DNA of 64,000 nt from Pseudomonadota bacterium (GTDB lineage Bacteria > Pseudomonadota > Alphaproteobacteria > Dongiales > Dongiaceae). Shown piece after piece: positions 27,250-36,992 of this stretch. The translations under genes were made by a program, and so were the position numbers. The notes below the pieces were generated by a model. The model was not told where the DNA came from and searched no databases. It saw only the letters and a list, made by a program, of their open reading frames with translations. The stretch covers positions 868,001-932,000 of the forward strand of contig JAJYUT010000001.1 of the NCBI GenBank assembly GCA_021792365.1, in the 5' to 3' direction. How positions within the stretch are numbered: the stretch's first letter is position 1; the number at the start of each line of letters is the position of its first letter.

Positions 27250-27864
27250 TCAGCGTGAACGCGATAGCGCCAGCCACACGCCGCCGCCGATCAGGCAGGC
27301 GCCGCTGGCTCGGTTGATGAAGCGCACGCGGCGCCGGGTCAGCAGCCTGCGCGCGCGGCCGACCGCGATGGCGTAGAGCCCGTCGCTGGCCAGCGCCACC
27401 AGCATGGCGGTGGGGCCGAGGATCGCGATCTGCGTCAGGTAATCGCGCGCGGGATCGATGAATTGCGGGATGAAGGCGCCGAAGAAGAACAGGGTCTTCG
27501 GATTGCTCATCATCACGAGGAAGCCCTGCAAGAGGAACCCGCCGCGCGGCTTGCGCGCCGTGCCGCTCACGTCGATCTCCCCCGTGGAGCGGATCAGCCG
27601 CCAGCCCAGCCAGATGAGATAGGCGGCGCCGACGATGCGGAGCCAGTCGAACCACCAGCCGATGGTCTGCATGAAGGAAGCAAGACCCAGGGCCACGATG
27701 CCGATGCAGACCGCAAGACCCCCTTGCGTGCCGGCGACGTTCAGAAGCCCGGCGCGCGTGCCATGGGTCAGGGAATTGGCGACGATGAGCGTGACGGTCG
27801 GCCCCGGCACGATGACGATCACGATGGTGGCGAGAAGGTAGGCCAGATAGAGCTCGGACGACAT
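27250..27864 (-). CDS. LysE/RhtB-family amino acid exporter
   Basis: A 204-residue inner-membrane protein with six predicted helices. It starts with the LysE signature LLATIVIVIVPGPTVTLIVANS and has the conserved YLIWLGWRLIRS and MMSNPKTLFFFGAFIPQFI. GGAAGGACTGCC precedes ATG 27864, although the frame is open far upstream. The family exports amino acids or homoserine lactones; the substrate here is unknown. Confidence 0.88.
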   Translation of the reverse strand: MSSELYLAYLLATIVIVIVPGPTVTLIVANSLTHGTRAGLLNVAGTQGGLAVCIGIVALGLASFMQTIGWWFDWLRIVGAAYLIWLGWRLIRSTGEIDVSGTARKPRGGFLLQGFLVMMSNPKTLFFFGAFIPQFIDPARDYLTQIAILGPTAMLVALASDGLYAIAVGRARRLLTRRRVRFINRASGACLIGGGVWLALSRSR

Positions 27865-28021
27865 GGCAGTCCTTCCACGGAAAGGATCAATGTCCGCCAC
27901 GACCATGACACAGCGCCCGCGCGGAACGCCAGCCCGGATCGCCGGTTGCATGTGAGGCGCGGGCTTGATCGCGTCGCGTCGCCCTGCCAAGGGTTGGGGC
28001 GAGCGAAGAAGAGGAGAGCCG

Positions 28022-28510
28022 ATGGCACTCAAGGAAACGACGATGACCAGCCTCGCGACCGCGACCGCCCAAGAGGTGATCGCCGAACTCGGCATGCAGC
28101 CCCATCCCGAAGGCGGCCATTTCGTCGAGACCTTCCGCGACCGCCCTTCGACCGGCGAACGCGGCGCGGTCACCGCGATCTACTTCCTGCTCAAATCCGG
28201 CGAAGTTTCGCGCTGGCACCGCGTGGATGCGGCGGAGATCTGGCACTGGTATGCCGGCGCGCCGCTCAAGATCGCCATCGCGGAACTCGAAGGTGTTCCG
28301 CCGAAGGAGCATCTGCTCGGTCCCAACGTGATGGCCGGCGCCCGGCCGCAGGTCGTGGTACCCGCCAACGCCTGGCAATCGGCGCGCAGCTTGGGCGACT
28401 GGACGCTGGTGGGATGCACGGTGTCTCCGGCGTTTCAGTACGAGGGATTCGAGCTGGCGCCGGAAGGCTGGGAGCCCCAGTCGGCGAATCCGAAGCCGGA
28501 CGTCAGCTAG
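28022..28510 (+). CDS. Cupin family protein (DUF985)
   Basis: Small RmlC-like beta-barrel of 162 residues with the DUF985 motifs MQPHPEGGHFVETFRD, TAIYFLLKSGEVSRWHRVDAAEIWHWYAG and VGCTVSPAFQYEGFELAP. No enzymatic activity is established for the group. AAGAGGAGAG precedes ATG 28022; an upstream TTG frame exists without signal. The last 8 bases overlap the convergent moeB gene. Confidence 0.87.
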   Translation: MALKETTMTSLATATAQEVIAELGMQPHPEGGHFVETFRDRPSTGERGAVTAIYFLLKSGEVSRWHRVDAAEIWHWYAGAPLKIAIAELEGVPPKEHLLGPNVMAGARPQVVVPANAWQSARSLGDWTLVGCTVSPAFQYEGFELAPEGWEPQSANPKPDVS

Positions 28511-29267
28511 CGCCGCAGCTCGGGCAGTCCGGGCGGCGCTTTACCTTCACGATGCGGATCTGGGCGGAGAGGCCGTCATAGAGCATGAGGCGGCCGGCCA
28601 AGGTGTCGCCGAGGCCGAGCAGCTCCTTCAGAACTTCCGTGGCCTGCAGCGAACCCAGGATGCCGGCAACGGCGCCGAAGATGCCGGCGGTCTCGCAGCG
28701 CGGGATCAGGTCCTGCGGCGGCTCCTCCGGGAAGATGCAGCGATAGCAGGGATAAGCCTCTCCGGCATGCGGCTTGAAGACGCCGAGCTGCCCGTCGAAG
28801 CGCAGCAGCGCGGCGGAGACCAGCGTGCGCTTCATGCGCACGCACGCATCGTTCAAGAGATAGCGGGTGCGGAAATTGTCCGTGCCGTCGGCGACAAGGT
28901 CGTAGTCCGCGATCATCGTAGCGTTCTCTTGCGTCAGGCGCGCGATGTGAACATCGGTCTTGATCTCGGGATTTAGGCGCTGCACGAAATCGGCGGCGCT
29001 CTGCGCCTTGGGGCGGCCGACATCCTCCAGTCGATGGATGGTCTGGCGCTGCAGGTTGGAGACATCGACGGTGTCGTCATCGACGATGCCGATGCGCCCG
29101 ACGCCGGCCGCCGCGAGATATTGGATGAGCGGCGAGCCGAGTCCGCCGGCGCCCACCACCAGCACCTTGGCGTTGAGCAGCTTGAGCTGGCCCTCCTCGC
29201 CCACTTCGTCGAGCACGACGTGGCGGGCGTAGCGTTCCAGTTGGGCGTCGGTGAGATCGGTGTGCAT
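28503..29267 (-). CDS. moeB: Molybdopterin-synthase adenylyltransferase MoeB (E1-like)
   Basis: Activates the C-terminal glycine of the MoaD/ThiS-type sulfur carrier by adenylation. The 254-residue protein shows VLVVGAGGLGSPLIQYLAAAGVG for ATP binding, DDTVDVSNLQRQ, the catalytic DGTDNFRTRYLLND and the zinc ligands CYRC and CPSC. There is no rhodanese domain. It could serve molybdopterin or thiamine sulfur transfer. Typical length, secure family. Confidence 0.9.
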   Translation of the reverse strand: MHTDLTDAQLERYARHVVLDEVGEEGQLKLLNAKVLVVGAGGLGSPLIQYLAAAGVGRIGIVDDDTVDVSNLQRQTIHRLEDVGRPKAQSAADFVQRLNPEIKTDVHIARLTQENATMIADYDLVADGTDNFRTRYLLNDACVRMKRTLVSAALLRFDGQLGVFKPHAGEAYPCYRCIFPEEPPQDLIPRCETAGIFGAVAGILGSLQATEVLKELLGLGDTLAGRLMLYDGLSAQIRIVKVKRRPDCPSCGAS

Positions 29268-29293
29268 GGGCGCTGGTGCCTCCGGCTACTCTA

Positions 29294-29393
29294 CCGTCAC
29301 CCGGGCCTTGAGCCGGGGTCCATGGCGCAGCCGCTCGTGCGGTTGAAGAATGGACCCCGGATGACGCCGCTGTGCGGCTGTCCGTGGTGACAG
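29294..29393. repeat. Dispersed palindromic element, copy 5 (inverted pair)
   Basis: CCGTCACCCGGGCC ... CCGGGGTCCAT at 29294-29322 is matched by ATGGACCCCGGATGACG from 29350, with a further GGTGACAGG at 29387. It lies in the gap between moeB and cysK. Confidence 0.7.
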
Positions 29394-29415
29394 GAAGAGG
29401 GTGTGTTGATGGCGT

Positions 29416-30378
<963 letters not shown>

Positions 30379-30425
30379 GAGTTTTGGTGCCTTTCGTGTC
30401 GTGTCTCAGCCTGCGCTGACGTGTT

Positions 30426-30881
30426 TCAAATCGAGAAGTCCAGACGCTCCTGAGCGTCGGTGCGGATGCCGGCGGCCTGCGCCCTCTGGCACAGATCCTC
30501 GAGCGTGACCGCGTCCAGTTCCGCCAACATCTTGCGCTGCAGATCGCGCCACAGCGGGCGCACGATCTCCAGCCCCACGCGCGAGCCGCTGGCGGTCTGG
30601 ATCGGGTCCGGCGCACCCTCGAACTGGCGCACGGCGCGCACGATCTCGCCCACGGTAATGCGCCGGCGCTCGCGCGCCAATTGGTATCCGCCCTTGGGCC
30701 CGCGATGCCCGGCCAGGATCCCGCTGCGCACCAGATGCTGCAGCACCTGCTCCAAATAGCGGCGCGGGATACCCTGGCGGCCCGATATGTCGCCCGATTG
30801 CACCGGCTGCGAGCCGCCATAATAGGCGATGTCGAGCACGGACTCGATCGCGAACAGCAATCGCTTGGATGGATGAAGCAA
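30426..30881 (-). CDS. Rrf2-family transcriptional regulator (CymR-like)
   Basis: A 151-residue winged-helix regulator: ESVLDIAYYGGSQPVQSGDISGRQ then RYLEQVLQHLVRSGILAGHRGPKGGYQL, the Rrf2 wing. The three-cysteine Fe-S cluster of IscR/NsrR is absent (the only Cys is in LEDLCQR), so it is probably of the CymR type, which senses O-acetylserine with CysK. The adjacent downstream cysK supports that. The start codon is TTG 30881, preceded by AGGGG. Confidence 0.85.
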   Translation of the reverse strand: MLHPSKRLLFAIESVLDIAYYGGSQPVQSGDISGRQGIPRRYLEQVLQHLVRSGILAGHRGPKGGYQLARERRRITVGEIVRAVRQFEGAPDPIQTASGSRVGLEIVRPLWRDLQRKMLAELDAVTLEDLCQRAQAAGIRTDAQERLDFSI

Positions 30882-30917
30882 AGCAAACCCCTGTCGACGG
30901 CGTTTCTTGTATTCGTT

Positions 30918-31382
30918 CTATTGCGCGACCGCGGCGATCCCGGTCGAGCCATAGCCGCCGCTGCCGCGCTCGGTCTCGTCCAGTTTCTCCAATTCGCGCC
31001 AGGCGATCTGGGTGACCGGCGCCACCACCATCTGGGCGATGCGGTCGCCGCGCCGGATCACGAACGGCGCCTGGCCATGGTTGATCAGCAGCACCTGCAC
31101 CTCGCCGCGATAATCCGCATCGATGGTGCCCGGCGAATTCAGCACCGTGATGCCGTGCTTGAGCGCAAGGCCCGAGCGCGGGCGCACCTGCGCCTCGAAG
31201 CCGGCGGGCAGCGCGATCGCAAGGCCGGTCGGGATGAGCTGCCGCGCGCCGGGCGCCAGCGTCACCTCGCCCTCCACCGCGGCCATCAGATCGAGCCCCG
31301 CCGATTGCGTGGTGGCATAGGAGGGCAGCGGCAGATCGGCGCCGTGAGGCAGGCGCTGCACGTTCACGACGGGCTCATGCAT
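30918..31382 (-). CDS. dut: Deoxyuridine 5'-triphosphate nucleotidohydrolase
   Basis: Trimeric dUTPase that hydrolyses dUTP to dUMP. All five motifs are visible in 154 residues: [41 protein letters not shown] and the C-terminal [10 protein letters not shown] arm. Its start overlaps the end of coaBC by 8 bases, indicating translational coupling. Confidence 0.96.
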   Translation of the reverse strand: MHEPVVNVQRLPHGADLPLPSYATTQSAGLDLMAAVEGEVTLAPGARQLIPTGLAIALPAGFEAQVRPRSGLALKHGITVLNSPGTIDADYRGEVQVLLINHGQAPFVIRRGDRIAQMVVAPVTQIAWRELEKLDETERGSGGYGSTGIAAVAQ

Positions 31383-32595
31383 GGGCGTTGCCCCGATCGC
31401 CGACGAGGTGATCGGCGATGCGGCGCGCCAGTCGCTGCGCCACGTCCTGCTTGCTCATGGTCGGCCAGTCCTCCACGCCATCGGCGGAAACGAGGTGGAT
31501 CGTGTTGGCATCGCCGCCGAAGGTGCCGCTGTCGGCGGACACGTCATTAGCGAGGATCCAATCGCAGCCCTTCTTCTTCAGCTTCTGCTCGGCATGTTGG
31601 ATCACATGCTCCGTCTCCGCCGCGAAGCCGATGACCAGGCGCGGCCGGGCGTTCTTCGACTGCGCAAGCGAGGCAAGGATGTCGGGATTGGCGGTGAGCT
31701 CGAGGGAGCGCGAAGTCGCGCCGTTCTTCTTGAGCTTCTGGTTGCCGGGTTGCGTCGGGCGCCAATCGGAGACGGCGGCGGCGCAGATCGCCACGTCCAC
31801 CGGCAGCGCGGCCTCGCAGGCCGCGAGCATCTGCGCCGCCGTCTCGACATGGCGCACGGCGACGCCTGCCGGGTCCGCCTCGCGCGTCGGACCGGAAACC
31901 AGCAGCGTCTCCGCGCCGAGTTTGGCGAGCGCTGCGGCAATGGCATGGCCCTGCTTGCCGGAGGAGCGGTTGGCGATGTAGCGCACGGGGTCGATCGGCT
32001 CATGGGTCGGGCCGGAGGTGACCAGCGCCTTGAGGCCGGCCAGCACCTGCTCGCGCCCCAGCAGCCTTTCGATGGCGTCCAGGATCTCGGGCGGCTCGCT
32101 GAGGCGGCCCGATCCTTCCTCGCCGCAGGCGAGGTCGCCGCTGCCCGGCCCCACGATGTGAATGCCGCGCGCGCGCAGGGTCGCGATATTGGCCTGGGTC
32201 GCCGGGTTCGCCCACATCATGACGTTCATCGCCGGCGCGACCAGGACAGGCTTGTCGGTCGCGAGCAGGGCGGTGGAGGCGAGGTCGTCGGCACGTCCGT
32301 GCGCCATCTTGGCGAGCAGGTCCGCGCTGGCCGGCGCCACCACGACCAGGTCCGCTTCGCGCGACAGGCGGATATGGCCCATCTCGCTCTCATCGGTCAG
32401 GGAGAACAGCTCCTGATACACCTTCTCCCCGCTGAGCGAGGCGAAGGAGAGCGGCGTGACGAACTCCGCCCCACCCTTGGTGAGGATTACCCGGAACGCC
32501 AGCCCACGCTCCCGCCCGCGCCGGATCAGCTCCAGCGACTTGTAGGCGGCAATGCCACCGGAAACGATCAGCAGAATGCGCGCGGCTGGGGTCAT
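31375..32595 (-). CDS. coaBC: Bifunctional phosphopantothenoylcysteine decarboxylase / phosphopantothenate-cysteine ligase
   Basis: Catalyses two steps of coenzyme A synthesis. CoaC domain (1-190): [18 protein letters not shown]-binding, the active-site PAMNVMMW, and the flap region with [12 protein letters not shown]. CoaB domain (190-406): [25 protein letters not shown] with the usual N-R-S-S-G-K motif and [14 protein letters not shown]. The start at 32595 (MTPAARIL) is favoured; Met 32610 is an alternative. An 8-bp inverted repeat ATTCCACA / TGTGGAAT (32604-32637) lies just upstream and may be regulatory. Confidence 0.94.
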   Translation of the reverse strand: MTPAARILLIVSGGIAAYKSLELIRRGRERGLAFRVILTKGGAEFVTPLSFASLSGEKVYQELFSLTDESEMGHIRLSREADLVVVAPASADLLAKMAHGRADDLASTALLATDKPVLVAPAMNVMMWANPATQANIATLRARGIHIVGPGSGDLACGEEGSGRLSEPPEILDAIERLLGREQVLAGLKALVTSGPTHEPIDPVRYIANRSSGKQGHAIAAALAKLGAETLLVSGPTREADPAGVAVRHVETAAQMLAACEAALPVDVAICAAAVSDWRPTQPGNQKLKKNGATSRSLELTANPDILASLAQSKNARPRLVIGFAAETEHVIQHAEQKLKKKGCDWILANDVSADSGTFGGDANTIHLVSADGVEDWPTMSKQDVAQRLARRIADHLVGDRGNAHA

Positions 32596-32603
32596 AATGC
32601 CAA

Positions 32604-32637
32604 ATTCCACAGTGCTGCATCGTATTTAATGTGGAAT
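32604..32637. promoter_or_regulatory. Inverted repeat upstream of coaBC
   Basis: ATTCCACA and TGTGGAAT form perfect 8-bp arms with an 18-base spacer, 9 bases upstream of the chosen coaBC start, in an AT-rich stretch that contains TATTTAAT. Possibly an operator or leader hairpin. The rest of the 175-base gap holds one degenerate GTCATGCC/CCGGG palindrome remnant near 32730-32757. Confidence 0.4.
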
Positions 32638-32770
32638 CACACCGGGTGCAAGGTGGCACGACCGGCTCTTTTGCCGAGCCTGTGCGAAAGGTGTCGCCGT
32701 AAGTTGTTGATGAAGCTGGGAAATGAAAACTGGATGGCTGGGTCTTCCCGGTCATGCCGAAGCGGATGAG

Positions 32771-34399
32771 CTAAGGCACCATCTCGTTGCGCTCGGGCAG
32801 GATGTCGGCCGGCACGTCGGGGAGGACGTAGATGTTCTGCTCGCTGCCGCTAAATAGGAGGCCGGCGACCAGCACGGCGATGATGAGCCAGAGCCACCAG
32901 TTGCTGCCCTGGCGGTTGATGACCTGCAGCGCTTCCGGGTCGAGCTTCAGGCCGCCCTCGGCCAGGTGGTGCAGGAAGCGGTCCATGTTGCGCATCACCG
33001 AGGGGAAGCGGCGCATCATGAACATCGCCTCTTCCGTCGCCTGCGCCACGCGCGCCTCGGGGCCGCGATTGTCGCGCATCCATTGCTCGATCAGCGGGTG
33101 GGCGAGGGTCCAGATGTTGAGCGCGGGATTGAGCTGCCGGCTCACGCCCTCCGCCATGAGCATGTTCTTCTGCAGCAGCAGCAATTCCGGCTGCACCTCC
33201 ATCTGGAAATTCTCGGCGATGGAGAAGAGCTGACCCAGCACCCGCGCGAACGAGATGTGCTGCAGCGGCCGCCCGTGGATCGGCTCGCCGATCGAGCGCA
33301 AGGCGAGGGTGAAATCCTCGACCGAGCGGATAGCCGGCAGGTAGCCGGCATCGACATAGACCTCCGCCACCTTGGCGTAATCGCGCTGCAGGAATGCGAG
33401 CAGCATGTCCGCGAGGAAATAGCGCGTGCGCTTGCTGAGGCGCCCCATGATGCCGAAATCGACCACCTGGATCGCGCCGTCATAGCCGACGGTCATGTTC
33501 CCCGGGTGCTGGTCGCCGTGGAAATAGCCGTCGCGGAAGGCCTGGTTGAAGAATGCCGCCGCCGCCTTGGTCAGCACCTCGTCGATATCGAGGCCCGCCG
33601 CCAGCATGCCGGCGCGGTCGTCCATCGGAATGCCGGTCAGGCGTTCCTGGGTCATCACGCGCTTGGCGGTGCGGCCCCAATCGATGTCCGGTACGCGATA
33701 GGTCGGGTCGCCGGCGAAGTTCTGGCGCAGCTCCGCCGCCGAGGCCGCTTCCAGGCGCAGGTCCATCTCGACGCTGACGGTCGCCGCGAAGGTCTGCACC
33801 ACCTCCACCGGCTTCAGGCGCCGGAGGCGCGGCTGCGTGCGCTCGATCAGATGCGCGATCCACAGCAGCAGCTCGATATCCGCCTTGAAGGCCTCCTCGA
33901 TGCCCGGGCGCAGCACCTTCACCGCGACCGGGCGGCCCTCCGGCCAATGCTCGTCCGGCAGGGCGATGGCGTAATGCACCTGGCTGATGGAGGCGGCGGA
34001 GACCGGCTCGTCGTCGAATTGCGCGAACAGCGTCCCGATCGGCGCGCCCAGCTCCGCTTCGATGGTGGCGCGCGCCTGGAACGCGCTGAAGCTCGGCAAC
34101 TGGTCCTGCAGCTTCGCCAAGTCCTCCGCCACCTGCTCGCCGAGCAGGTCGGAGCGCGTCGAGAGCACCTGTCCGAGCTTGATGAAAGCGGGGCCGAGTT
34201 CGTTGAGAGCGAGCGCCAGTCGCTCACCCGGGCGCTTGTCGCCGACCTGACGCCCGAACAAGAGCTGAATGACGAACAGCAGGAACGGCGCGAGGCCGGC
34301 GCCCACCATCGCCCGCTCGAACGGCGCCAGCGCGCCGTGCCGCGCGAAGGTGATCGCGATCAAGATCAGGCGGCGGATGGAGCGGATGGAGCTCAACAT
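32771..34399 (-). CDS. ubiB: UbiB, atypical kinase-like protein for ubiquinone biosynthesis
   Basis: Membrane-anchored ADCK/UbiB-family protein needed for coenzyme Q synthesis. The 542-residue protein carries the KxGQ motif in AFIKLGQVLSTRSDLL, the Ala-rich loop SAASISQVHYA, VKVLRPGIEEAF and the ATP-site YFHGDQHPGNMTV with DFGIMGRLS. One or two C-terminal membrane helices (WWLWLIIAVLVAGLLFSG) end the protein. It begins one base after the ubiE stop and is clearly in its operon. Confidence 0.94.
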   Translation of the reverse strand: MLSSIRSIRRLILIAITFARHGALAPFERAMVGAGLAPFLLFVIQLLFGRQVGDKRPGERLALALNELGPAFIKLGQVLSTRSDLLGEQVAEDLAKLQDQLPSFSAFQARATIEAELGAPIGTLFAQFDDEPVSAASISQVHYAIALPDEHWPEGRPVAVKVLRPGIEEAFKADIELLLWIAHLIERTQPRLRRLKPVEVVQTFAATVSVEMDLRLEAASAAELRQNFAGDPTYRVPDIDWGRTAKRVMTQERLTGIPMDDRAGMLAAGLDIDEVLTKAAAAFFNQAFRDGYFHGDQHPGNMTVGYDGAIQVVDFGIMGRLSKRTRYFLADMLLAFLQRDYAKVAEVYVDAGYLPAIRSVEDFTLALRSIGEPIHGRPLQHISFARVLGQLFSIAENFQMEVQPELLLLQKNMLMAEGVSRQLNPALNIWTLAHPLIEQWMRDNRGPEARVAQATEEAMFMMRRFPSVMRNMDRFLHHLAEGGLKLDPEALQVINRQGSNWWLWLIIAVLVAGLLFSGSEQNIYVLPDVPADILPERNEMVP

Positions 34400-34400
34400 T

Positions 34401-35156
34401 CTAGACGCGCCATCCCGAGTGCAGGGCCGCGATGCCGCCGGAGAGGTTCCGATGGGAGACCTGGGCGAACCCGGCCTTCGCCATCATTCCGGCGAGCGTT
34501 TCCTGGTTCGGGAAGCGGCGGATCGATTCCACCAGATACTGGTAGGACTCGCGGTCGCCCGCCACCTGCTGGCCGAGCCAGGGCAGCACCTTGAAGGAAT
34601 AGAGATGGTAGGCCTTGGCGAGCGCCGGTACCGCGACCTGCGAGAACTCCAGGCACAGGAAGCGCCCGCCCGGCTTCAGCACGCGCCAGGCCTCGCGCAG
34701 CGCCTGGTCCCAGTCCGCGACATTGCGCAGGCAGAAACCGATGGTGTAGGCGTCGAACCGCATGTCGTCGAACGGCAGATGCTCGGCATTGCCGGCCACC
34801 CACTCGATGCCGGTGAGGACCCCGCGGTCGACCGCCCGGTCGCGCCCCTGATCCAGCATGGCGGGGGTTAGGTCGCAGACCGTCACGCGGGCATCCGGCG
34901 CGTGATCCAGGATGCGGAAGGCAATGTCCCCGGTCCCGCCGCCGACATCCAGGATGCTCTGCCCGGCGCGCGGGTTCAGCCAGTCGATCATCGCCGCTTT
35001 CCACAGGCGATGGATGCCGGCCGACATCAAATCGTTCATCAAATCGTATTTGTCCGCGACCGAGGAGAAAACGTCGCGTACCAGCATGGTCTTCTGCGCG
35101 CGGCCGACCCTGCGGTCGCCGAACCAGGTTTCGGTTTTGTCCTGCTCCCCTGTCAT
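34401..35156 (-). CDS. ubiE: Ubiquinone/menaquinone biosynthesis C-methyltransferase
   Basis: SAM-dependent C-methyltransferase of the quinone ring. The 251-residue protein shows the UbiE start [25 protein letters not shown], motif [34 protein letters not shown] and [15 protein letters not shown]. The start at 35156 ([13 protein letters not shown]) matches the family; upstream in-frame codons run into the intergenic region. It is divergent from mutM with a gap of about 137 bases and followed immediately by ubiB. Confidence 0.95.
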   Translation of the reverse strand: MTGEQDKTETWFGDRRVGRAQKTMLVRDVFSSVADKYDLMNDLMSAGIHRLWKAAMIDWLNPRAGQSILDVGGGTGDIAFRILDHAPDARVTVCDLTPAMLDQGRDRAVDRGVLTGIEWVAGNAEHLPFDDMRFDAYTIGFCLRNVADWDQALREAWRVLKPGGRFLCLEFSQVAVPALAKAYHLYSFKVLPWLGQQVAGDRESYQYLVESIRRFPNQETLAGMMAKAGFAQVSHRNLSGGIAALHSGWRV

Positions 35157-35293
35157 GGCCGGCACCATAGCTTGCGGCAGGATTGCTTTCCAACGGCAAA
35201 AGGGCGCATCAGGACAAAGACTTGGCAGTCCTGACAGGATCGGATGTAGTGGCGTGCTGCATTCCAGAGGGGCGTCCTTGGGGAGAAGCCGCA

Positions 35294-36136
35294 TTGCCTG
35301 AATTGCCGGAAGTAGAGACCGTGTGCCGCGGCCTTGCCATGAAGATGGAAGGCAAGCGCCTTGTCCGCGTGGAGCAGCGGCGCAAGGACCTGCGCTTTCC
35401 CCTGCCGCCGGAATTCGCGCGGCGCCTGACCGGCCGGCGCATCATCCGCATCGGCCGGCGCGCCAAATACATGATCTGGGAGCTGGATGACGGGACGGCC
35501 GTCATCGGCCATCTCGGCATGTCCGGTCGCATGCTGCTGGGCCAGGGCTGGCCGGAGGTGCTGGAGCCTCACGACCATCTCATCTTCCAGGCGGAGGATG
35601 GCTGGTGCCTGCGCTTTAACGACGCGCGGCGCTTCGGCATGATGGATCTGACGCCGCTGGCCGAGCTCGACGCGCACAAGCTGCTCAAGGGGCTCGGGCC
35701 GGAGCCGCTCGGCAATGCCTTCAACGGCCCGTCCCTCGCGGCATCGCTCAAGGGCAAGAAGACCAGCATCAAGGCCGCCTTGCTCGACCAGAAGGTCGTG
35801 GCCGGCCTCGGCAACATCTATGTCTCGGAGGCCCTGTTCCGCGCCGGCATCTCGCCGCGGCGCGTGGCCTATACCGTGCAGGGCGAGCGCGCGGAGAAGC
35901 TCGCCGCCGCGGTCAAGGCGGTGCTGACCGACGCGATCGCCGCCGGCGGCTCATCCCTGCGCGACTATGTGCAGGCGGATGGCGAGCTCGGCTATTTCCA
36001 GCATCACTGGCGTGTCTATGAACGCGAGGGCAAGGGATGCTGGCGCTGCACCTGCGATGTCGAGAAGACCGGCGGAGTCAAGCGCATCACGCAGGTCGGG
36101 CGCTCCACGTACTTCTGTCCGCGGAAGCAGAGATAG
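35294..36136 (+). CDS. mutM: Formamidopyrimidine-DNA glycosylase (altered zinc finger)
   Basis: Removes 8-oxoguanine and formamidopyrimidines and cleaves the abasic site. TTG 35294 gives the required PELPEVE N-terminus after processing (catalytic Pro2 and Glu3) and has GGGGAG eight bases upstream; the frame upstream to 35183 cannot be part of a functional enzyme because Pro must follow Met. Other motifs are [19 protein letters not shown] and [12 protein letters not shown]. The C-terminal zinc finger reads C249-x2-C252-x-C254 ... C275-P-R-K278: the usual fourth Cys is Lys, with an extra Cys at 254. Otherwise normal in length (280). Confidence 0.93.
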   Translation: MPELPEVETVCRGLAMKMEGKRLVRVEQRRKDLRFPLPPEFARRLTGRRIIRIGRRAKYMIWELDDGTAVIGHLGMSGRMLLGQGWPEVLEPHDHLIFQAEDGWCLRFNDARRFGMMDLTPLAELDAHKLLKGLGPEPLGNAFNGPSLAASLKGKKTSIKAALLDQKVVAGLGNIYVSEALFRAGISPRRVAYTVQGERAEKLAAAVKAVLTDAIAAGGSSLRDYVQADGELGYFQHHWRVYEREGKGCWRCTCDVEKTGGVKRITQVGRSTYFCPRKQR

Positions 36137-36142
36137 CCGCTG

Positions 36143-36799
36143 TCAGCCGTCGGCGGCACGGGCGGCTTTCCCGAAATGCCTGGGAAAGATCGCGGCGAGA
36201 TGCGTGCGGCAGACGACGCGGCCGGAAGCCGGGCGATAGCGCTGCGGGTCGAGCGACCAGTCGAGCCACAGGCCCTCGAGCAGGAACGTGATGCCGAGCG
36301 CCGCCGTCTCCACCTTGATGTCGTAGCCGCCGTCCTTGATCAGCGCCGCGCAAAGCGACTTGACGGTGCCGAAAAACGCGCTTTCGCGCGTGTCGCAGAG
36401 CGGGCGATAGGCGGGGTTGGTGATCGCCTCCTGCCGGAACGCGAGCCAGGCGATGAGGGCGCTGTCGTCATGGGCCTTGCGCGCCACGTCATGCTCGACC
36501 AGCGCCCACAGCCTGGCGGCGGGTTCGTCGGCGGCGCGCGAAAGGGCCTCCTGCCAGCTCGCGCGATAGGCATCGGCCAGATGCTTCAGCACCTCGTGCA
36601 GCAGCCTGTCCTTGCGGTCGAAATGCAGGTTCACCATGCCGCGCGCCAGGCCGGAATACTCCGCCAGCCGTGAGACCGAAACGCCGGACAGGCCGTGCCG
36701 CGCGATCGCCTCGATCGCGGCGTCAATCAGCTTGCGGCGGAAGTAGATCTTGGCCTCATCGCGGCGGCGCGGCCGTGCCACCGGTTCCTGGGCAGGCAT
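36143..36799 (-). CDS. TetR-family regulator, BetI-like
   Basis: About 218 residues. The N-terminal helix-turn-helix is RKLIDAAIEAIARHGLSGVS followed by LAEYSGLARGMVNLHFDRKD; the C-terminal domain (ALIAWLAFRQEAITNPAYRPLCD, LLEGLWLDWSLDP) is of the BetI type. GGGGACC before ATG 36799 supports that start; upstream Met codons at 36874 and 36904 are in frame, but 36904 lies within a near-perfect palindrome that looks like its operator. Divergent from the putrescine-binding protein gene, so it likely controls polyamine uptake and catabolism. Confidence 0.85.
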   Translation of the reverse strand: MPAQEPVARPRRRDEAKIYFRRKLIDAAIEAIARHGLSGVSVSRLAEYSGLARGMVNLHFDRKDRLLHEVLKHLADAYRASWQEALSRAADEPAARLWALVEHDVARKAHDDSALIAWLAFRQEAITNPAYRPLCDTRESAFFGTVKSLCAALIKDGGYDIKVETAALGITFLLEGLWLDWSLDPQRYRPASGRVVCRTHLAAIFPRHFGKAARAADG

Positions 36800-36903
36800 G
36801 TCGTTCCGGTCCCCTGTCGATTGACGCGCTCCCGAGTCACGCGCCTCTATTCGGGCGCTCGATTCCTGTCCTGTCATCATGCTCTTGACAACGGTTAATT
36901 CCA

Positions 36904-36917
36904 TGAACGATCATTCA
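36904..36917. promoter_or_regulatory. Candidate TetR/BetI operator
   Basis: TGAACGATCATTCA is a 14-bp near-perfect palindrome (one mismatched pair) in the region between the TetR gene and the putrescine-binding protein gene; TTCATAGAATGA directly follows as a second, weaker dyad. TGAA-N6-TTCA is a common layout for this regulator class. Confidence 0.55.
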
Positions 36918-36992
36918 TAGAATGAGAGAGGCGACACAACGCCCGAAAATGCTGGAGCGAGCGCCGTCCAGCCGGCGAACAGGGAGGCATCG

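Noticed and set aside
32966-34594. Open frame of 542 codons antisense to ubiB
   Set aside because: Lies opposite ubiB and ubiE, both with full catalytic motifs; no domain in the antisense product.
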